From Pedobacter sp. UBA1654 (GTDB lineage: Bacteria > Bacteroidota > Bacteroidia > Sphingobacteriales > Sphingobacteriaceae): a DNA stretch of 6,490 bases. The stretch lies in contig DCLG01000030.1 in NCBI GenBank assembly GCA_002320935.1, positions 96,565-103,054 of the forward strand, in the 5' to 3' direction. The position numbers and the translations under genes are program-made. Under the pieces are notes generated by a model. It was not told where the DNA came from, searched no databases, and saw nothing but the letters and a program-made list of their open reading frames with translations. Of the stretch, positions 6,002-6,490 are shown piece after piece (the stretch's first letter is position 1; every line of letters starts with the position of its first letter).

Positions 6002-6490
6002 TGGAATCCGAAAAAGTTGCCATTCTACTAACAACATACAACAGTTCCAGGTTCCTGGAAGTGCAGCTGGACTCCATCCTGGCGCAAACAGATCCGAACT
6101 GGCATCTCTACATACGTGATGATGGCTCGCCAGATCAAACTGTGGAGCTGATCGAGGCTTATGCCGCAAAACATGAAAATATTACTTTCCTGAAGGATGA
6201 TCATCCCAACATGGGGGCCATGGCGAGTTTTATGCATCTGCTGTCCGAGGTGGAATCCAGGTACTACATGTTCTGTGATCATGATGATTACTGGCTGGAA
6301 AACAAGATCGAACTTTCAAAACAAGCCTTGCTGAGACTAGAAAAACTTCATCCGGAAACCCCAGTCGTGGTTCATACGGACCTGATCGTCGTGGATAAGG
6401 ACCTGAAAGTAAAGCATAATTCTTTCTGGAAATACTCCAGGATAGATCCACGTTTGCTCAGCAATAAAGCGTATATGCAGGTATTTAATT
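5998..6490 (+). CDS. GT2 glycosyltransferase, 3' end cut off by the window
   Basis: An open frame of 164 complete codons runs from ATG 5998 off the right edge. It encodes the N-terminal GT-A domain of a GT2 enzyme: VAILLTTYNSSRFLEVQLDS (7-26), IRDDGSPDQT (39-48), a PNMGAMASFMHLL block (70-82) and FCDHDDYWLENKIE (92-105). The usual version of the last motif is CDQDDxW, so Q is replaced by H while the metal-binding aspartates are kept. HTDLIVVD (126-133) follows as expected. This subgroup includes O-antigen and capsule transferases, often annotated as rhamnosyl or galactosyl transferases, and is usually about 250-330 residues, so a third or more is missing. Two starts are possible in the same frame: 5998, overlapping the previous stop as ATGA, or 6001. 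The first is preferred for its coupling geometry. Confidence 0.85.
   Translation, partial: MMESEKVAILLTTYNSSRFLEVQLDSILAQTDPNWHLYIRDDGSPDQTVELIEAYAAKHENITFLKDDHPNMGAMASFMHLLSEVESRYYMFCDHDDYWLENKIELSKQALLRLEKLHPETPVVVHTDLIVVDKDLKVKHNSFWKYSRIDPRLLSNKAYMQVFN

Noticed and set aside
5861..6282. Overlapping minus-strand open frames of 84-102 codons across the last two glycosyltransferase genes
   Set aside because: They lie antisense to strongly recognisable GT2 genes, show no protein family character or start context, and are shadows of coding bias.

Overview
The window looks like part of a Wzx/Wzy-type surface polysaccharide (O-antigen, capsule or exopolysaccharide) locus from a member of the Bacteroidota. 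Three things point to that phylum: intergenic matches to the Bacteroidota -7 promoter element TAnnTTTG, start codons with little or no Shine-Dalgarno sequence, and family types (short Wzz, EpsG-type polymerase) common in such loci. A Pedobacter/Sphingobacteriaceae-like host is a guess from general character only.

Layout: bases 1-956 hold the 5' part of a polysaccharide flippase (Wzx) gene on the minus strand, running off the left edge. Bases 957-1049 are a divergent control region with TAnnTTTG elements facing outward on both strands. The plus strand then carries a two-gene unit (WfgS-like GT2 glycosyltransferase, 1050-1778; GT-B/GT4-like glycosyltransferase, 1788-2876). A 105-bp gap follows with a third TAnnTTTG element and an overlapping perfect inverted repeat. 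After it comes a tight four-gene unit: Wzz-type chain-length regulator (2982-4070), EpsG-family polymerase (4088-5131), RfbF-like GT2 enzyme (5132-6001), and another GT2 enzyme cut by the right edge (5998-6490).

Proposed joint role (inference from families): the four glycosyltransferases add sugars one by one to a lipid-linked repeat unit on the cytoplasmic face of the inner membrane. Wzx flips the unit, the EpsG/Wzy protein polymerises it in the periplasm, and Wzz sets chain length. The initiating sugar-phosphate transferase, an outer-membrane Wza-type exporter and nucleotide-sugar synthesis genes are not in the window. The sugars themselves cannot be read from the sequence.

Genes cover almost everything. 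No gene-free stretch exceeds about 105 bp. I see no tRNA, rRNA, CRISPR array, insertion sequence or phage gene. I found no convincing new biological system; the points worth a second look are small-scale regulatory and gene-junction features.
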